Shown here: piece by piece, positions 62,197 through 64,000 of the stretch
How positions within the stretch are numbered: the stretch's first letter is position 1
Layout of the letters: every line of letters starts with the position of its first letter
NCBI RefSeq assembly: GCF_006715045.1
Contig: NZ_VFML01000001.1
Span: 1,704,501-1,768,500, forward strand
DNA: 64,000 nucleotides
Source: Amycolatopsis cihanbeyliensis
GTDB taxonomy: Bacteria; Actinomycetota; Actinomycetes; Mycobacteriales; Pseudonocardiaceae
Reading direction: 5' to 3'
Made by a program: the position numbers and the translations under genes
Notes under the pieces: model-generated
Told to the model about the DNA's origin: nothing
What the model saw: the letters and a program-made list of their open reading frames with translations, nothing else
The model's database searches: none

Positions 62197-63441
62197 ATGA
62201 AGCGCCTACTCGCACTCACCTGCGCCGCCGTGCTGCTGTCGGCGTGCGGCACCAAGGGCGGAGACTCCGGGACCTCCGGCACCGACGAATCGGGGGTGCG
62301 GACCGGGGTCGGCGTCACCGACTCGGAGATCGCCCTCGGCGTGATGACGGACAAGACCGGCGTGTTCAAGAATCTCGGCCTCGGCATCACCCAGGGCAAC
62401 GAACTGTGGGTCGAGGATGTCAACGCCGAGGGCGGCGTCTGCGGCCGGCAGATCCGGCTGGAGCAGGTCGACCACGGCTACCAGGCCGACACGGCGAAAA
62501 CCCTGTACCCGCAGATCGAGCCGAAGGTGCTCGGTTTCGTGCAGTTGCTCGGCTCCCCGATCACCGCCGCGCTCAAGCAGAACCTCGCCACGGACAAGGT
62601 GGTGGCCGCACCGGCGTCCTGGTCCTCGGAACTACTGGACAACCCGTACTTGATGATCGTCGGAACCACCTACGACGTGGAGATGATCGACGGCCTTTCC
62701 TACCTGCGGGAGGAGGGCATGATCTCGGACGGGGACACCGTGGGGCACATCTACATCGACGGCGAGTACGGGGCGAACGGCCTGCGCGGCTCCCGGCACT
62801 ACGCGCAGCAACACAACCTGGACCTGCGCGAGGTCAAGATCACCTCGACGGACAACGACCTGACCAATGTGGTCACCGGGTTCAAGGGTGAAGGGGTCGA
62901 GGCGATCCTGCTCACCAGCTCGCCGACCCAGGCCGGATCGGTGCTCGCGGCGAACAAGGCACTCGGGCTGAACGTTCCCGTGCTGGGCAACAATCCGGTG
63001 TTCGACCCGGTGCTGCACTCCAGCCCGGCGGCGGGCGCGCTGGACAAGCTGTACGTGGTGGCCAGCGGCGTCCCGTTCTCCGCGGACATCCCGAAGGCCC
63101 AGGAGGTCGCCGAGAAGTACAAGGCCGCCTACAACGAGCCGCCGAACGCGGGTGTCCCGTACGGCTACGCGGTCGCCGAGGTGTGGGGCACGGTATTGGA
63201 GCGCGCCTGCGCGAACAAGGACCTGACCCGCGAGGGCGTGCAGTCCGCGCTCAAGCGGACCACCTCGGCCGAGACCGGTGACCTGGTCGCCCCGCTGGAC
63301 TTCTCCGTGCCCGGCGCACCGGCCACCCGGCAGGTGTACGTCGCCCAGCCGGACGCGGCCGCCGAGGGTGGATTGCGGTATGTCAAGCCGCTGTTCGAGG
63401 CCACGGAAGCCAAGGAATACCAGGCCCCGCACCAGGAGTGA
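62197..63441 (+). CDS. livK: ABC transporter substrate-binding lipoprotein, LivK-type
   Basis: A 414-residue periplasmic-binding-type lipoprotein (Peripla_BP_6). The ATG at 62197 gives a compact signal MKRLLALTCAAVLLSACG with its lipobox (LSAC). A GTG at 62188, overlapping the LivM stop, would add three residues. The start of the mature fold (GVTDSEIALGVMTDKTGVF near 41) is typical of LivK/AmiC-like binding proteins. It determines substrate choice for the operon, which cannot be read from sequence. It might feed amino-acid precursors to the adjacent cluster, but a general nutrient role is equally likely. Confidence 0.9.
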   Translation: MKRLLALTCAAVLLSACGTKGGDSGTSGTDESGVRTGVGVTDSEIALGVMTDKTGVFKNLGLGITQGNELWVEDVNAEGGVCGRQIRLEQVDHGYQADTAKTLYPQIEPKVLGFVQLLGSPITAALKQNLATDKVVAAPASWSSELLDNPYLMIVGTTYDVEMIDGLSYLREEGMISDGDTVGHIYIDGEYGANGLRGSRHYAQQHNLDLREVKITSTDNDLTNVVTGFKGEGVEAILLTSSPTQAGSVLAANKALGLNVPVLGNNPVFDPVLHSSPAAGALDKLYVVASGVPFSADIPKAQEVAEKYKAAYNEPPNAGVPYGYAVAEVWGTVLERACANKDLTREGVQSALKRTTSAETGDLVAPLDFSVPGAPATRQVYVAQPDAAAEGGLRYVKPLFEATEAKEYQAPHQE

Positions 63442-63459
63442 CCAGGCACGGTCCCGGCG

Positions 63460-64000
63460 TCACGACGGAGCCGCGCCGCAGGCGCGCGCGGTCTCGGCCG
63501 GGTCCGCGCTGTACCGCAGCGCGGACCGGTCGAAGGCGCCGGTGAGGTTGTCCCAGAATCGGTCGAAGGTGAGCGGGTGCCGGACCGACGCAAGCAGCCG
63601 CCGGATGCCGGGACAGGCGAGCGCCCGCCGGGCGTCGCCGTACCGTTCGCCCGGCGAACCGGCGGCGGCCACCTCCCACTCCGACGGCAGGTACTTGTCG
63701 TGTCCTGGCCGGCCGTGCGGGAACGGCCGCACATGCGCTGCGAGCGGGTTGGACAGCCCGATGTGGTCGTGCACCCGGACGTCCAGTGGGGTCAGCATCC
63801 CCACCGTGCCGATGCAGCAGGTGAGGATCGTCGCGCGGTCCCCTGCGACCGGGAATGCCCGCCATGCCCCCTGGTCGGCGGCCACCACGGTGCCCTCGCC
63901 GCGCTCGGCGAAGGTATGCAGCGGATTACTCATCATCGGTACCTGGGCGAAGTCCTCGGCGAGGATCGGATGCGGCTGCCCGGTGACCCAGGACCAGAAG
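63460..64000 (-). CDS. C-terminal part of an AftB-like arabinofuranosyltransferase (5' end outside the window)
   Basis: The reading frame is open from the right edge of the window to the TGA at 63460, about 180 residues. The in-frame Met at 63936 is probably internal, since protein-like sequence (FWSWVTGQPHPILAEDF) continues upstream to the edge. GMLTPLDVRVHDHIGLSNPL and HGRPGHDKYLPSEW match the soluble C-terminal region of GT-C arabinofuranosyltransferase AftB-like/ZomB-like proteins of actinomycetes. Those proteins add terminal arabinose to cell-wall arabinan. The catalytic membrane part is outside the window. It converges on the Liv operon. Confidence 0.65.
   Translation of the reverse strand, partial: FWSWVTGQPHPILAEDFAQVPMMSNPLHTFAERGEGTVVAADQGAWRAFPVAGDRATILTCCIGTVGMLTPLDVRVHDHIGLSNPLAAHVRPFPHGRPGHDKYLPSEWEVAAAGSPGERYGDARRALACPGIRRLLASVRHPLTFDRFWDNLTGAFDRSALRYSADPAETARACGAAPS

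Noticed and set aside
58575..63441. Liv transporter as part of the biosynthetic cluster
   Set aside because: Separated by a 508-bp gap with its own ribosome-binding site, and made of ordinary nutrient-uptake genes; nothing in the sequence links it to the product.

Overview
The window is high-GC DNA with many GTG starts, dense 4-bp stop/start overlaps (ATGA, GTGA), a PPOX/F420-type reductase gene, class B lipoprotein PBP and, at the right edge, the C-terminal part of an AftB-like arabinofuranosyltransferase. Together these point to a filamentous actinomycete with an arabinogalactan wall, most likely of the Pseudonocardiaceae (Amycolatopsis-like). This placement is inference from gene content; nothing here was aligned.

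Layout. (1) 1-4922: the right-hand end of one nonribosomal peptide cluster: a truncated NRPS ending C-A-PCP-TE, overlapped by a SAM methyltransferase. (2) 5001-13156: an alpha-glucan utilisation locus with a LacI regulator, a secreted GH87-like alpha-1,3-glucanase, a GH13 alpha-glucosidase, and a lipoprotein-binding ABC importer without its ATPase. The LacI gene and the minus-strand operon converge on a strong hairpin. (3) 13369-18969: housekeeping or accessory genes: MecA-type PBP, PPOX reductase and TetR sharing a palindromic operator, an FAD dehydrogenase and a DoxX protein. (4) 18970-20112: a 1.1-kb gene-poor, AT-richer stretch with a 21-bp repeat array, a perfect 26-bp palindrome and a possible decayed minus-strand gene. 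(5) 20113-58066: a second, complete-looking, all-plus-strand NRPS-PKS hybrid operon of 19 genes, most of them translationally overlapped. (6) 58575-63441: a five-gene branched-chain amino-acid-type (Liv) ABC transporter. (7) 63460-64000: the AftB-like gene end.

The second cluster is the interesting part. It opens with a malate-dehydrogenase-fold protein and a fold-type-II PLP-like enzyme (a pairing reminiscent of SbnA/SbnB). Then come a stand-alone A-PCP protein, a stand-alone ketosynthase whose third catalytic residue is Asn instead of His, and two adjacent paralogous LanB-type (Lant_dehydr_N) proteins that lack the glutamate-elimination domain. The second LanB protein carries an N-terminal remnant of a type II thioesterase with Gly at the nucleophile position. 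Next are an A-PCP-C-PCP NRPS and a KS-AT-KR-DH-ACP polyketide synthase. A building-block cassette follows: PaaK-like ligase, cysteine-desulfurase-like enzyme, kynurenine-3-monooxygenase-like hydroxylase. The last part holds an NRPS with a degenerate C domain and a glycine-like A code, a C-A-PCP-reductase terminator, an MFS exporter, an O-methyltransferase, a C domain fused to a degenerate A domain, and a two-subunit ThDP decarboxylase-like enzyme.

Working model (inference): a short hybrid peptide-polyketide is assembled on these carriers and released by reduction to an aldehyde or alcohol. The LanB pair would supply an aminoacyl-tRNA-dependent step, as in PEARL enzymes, on a small-molecule or carrier-bound substrate rather than on a RiPP precursor, since no precursor peptide gene was found. 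The product cannot be named from the sequence.
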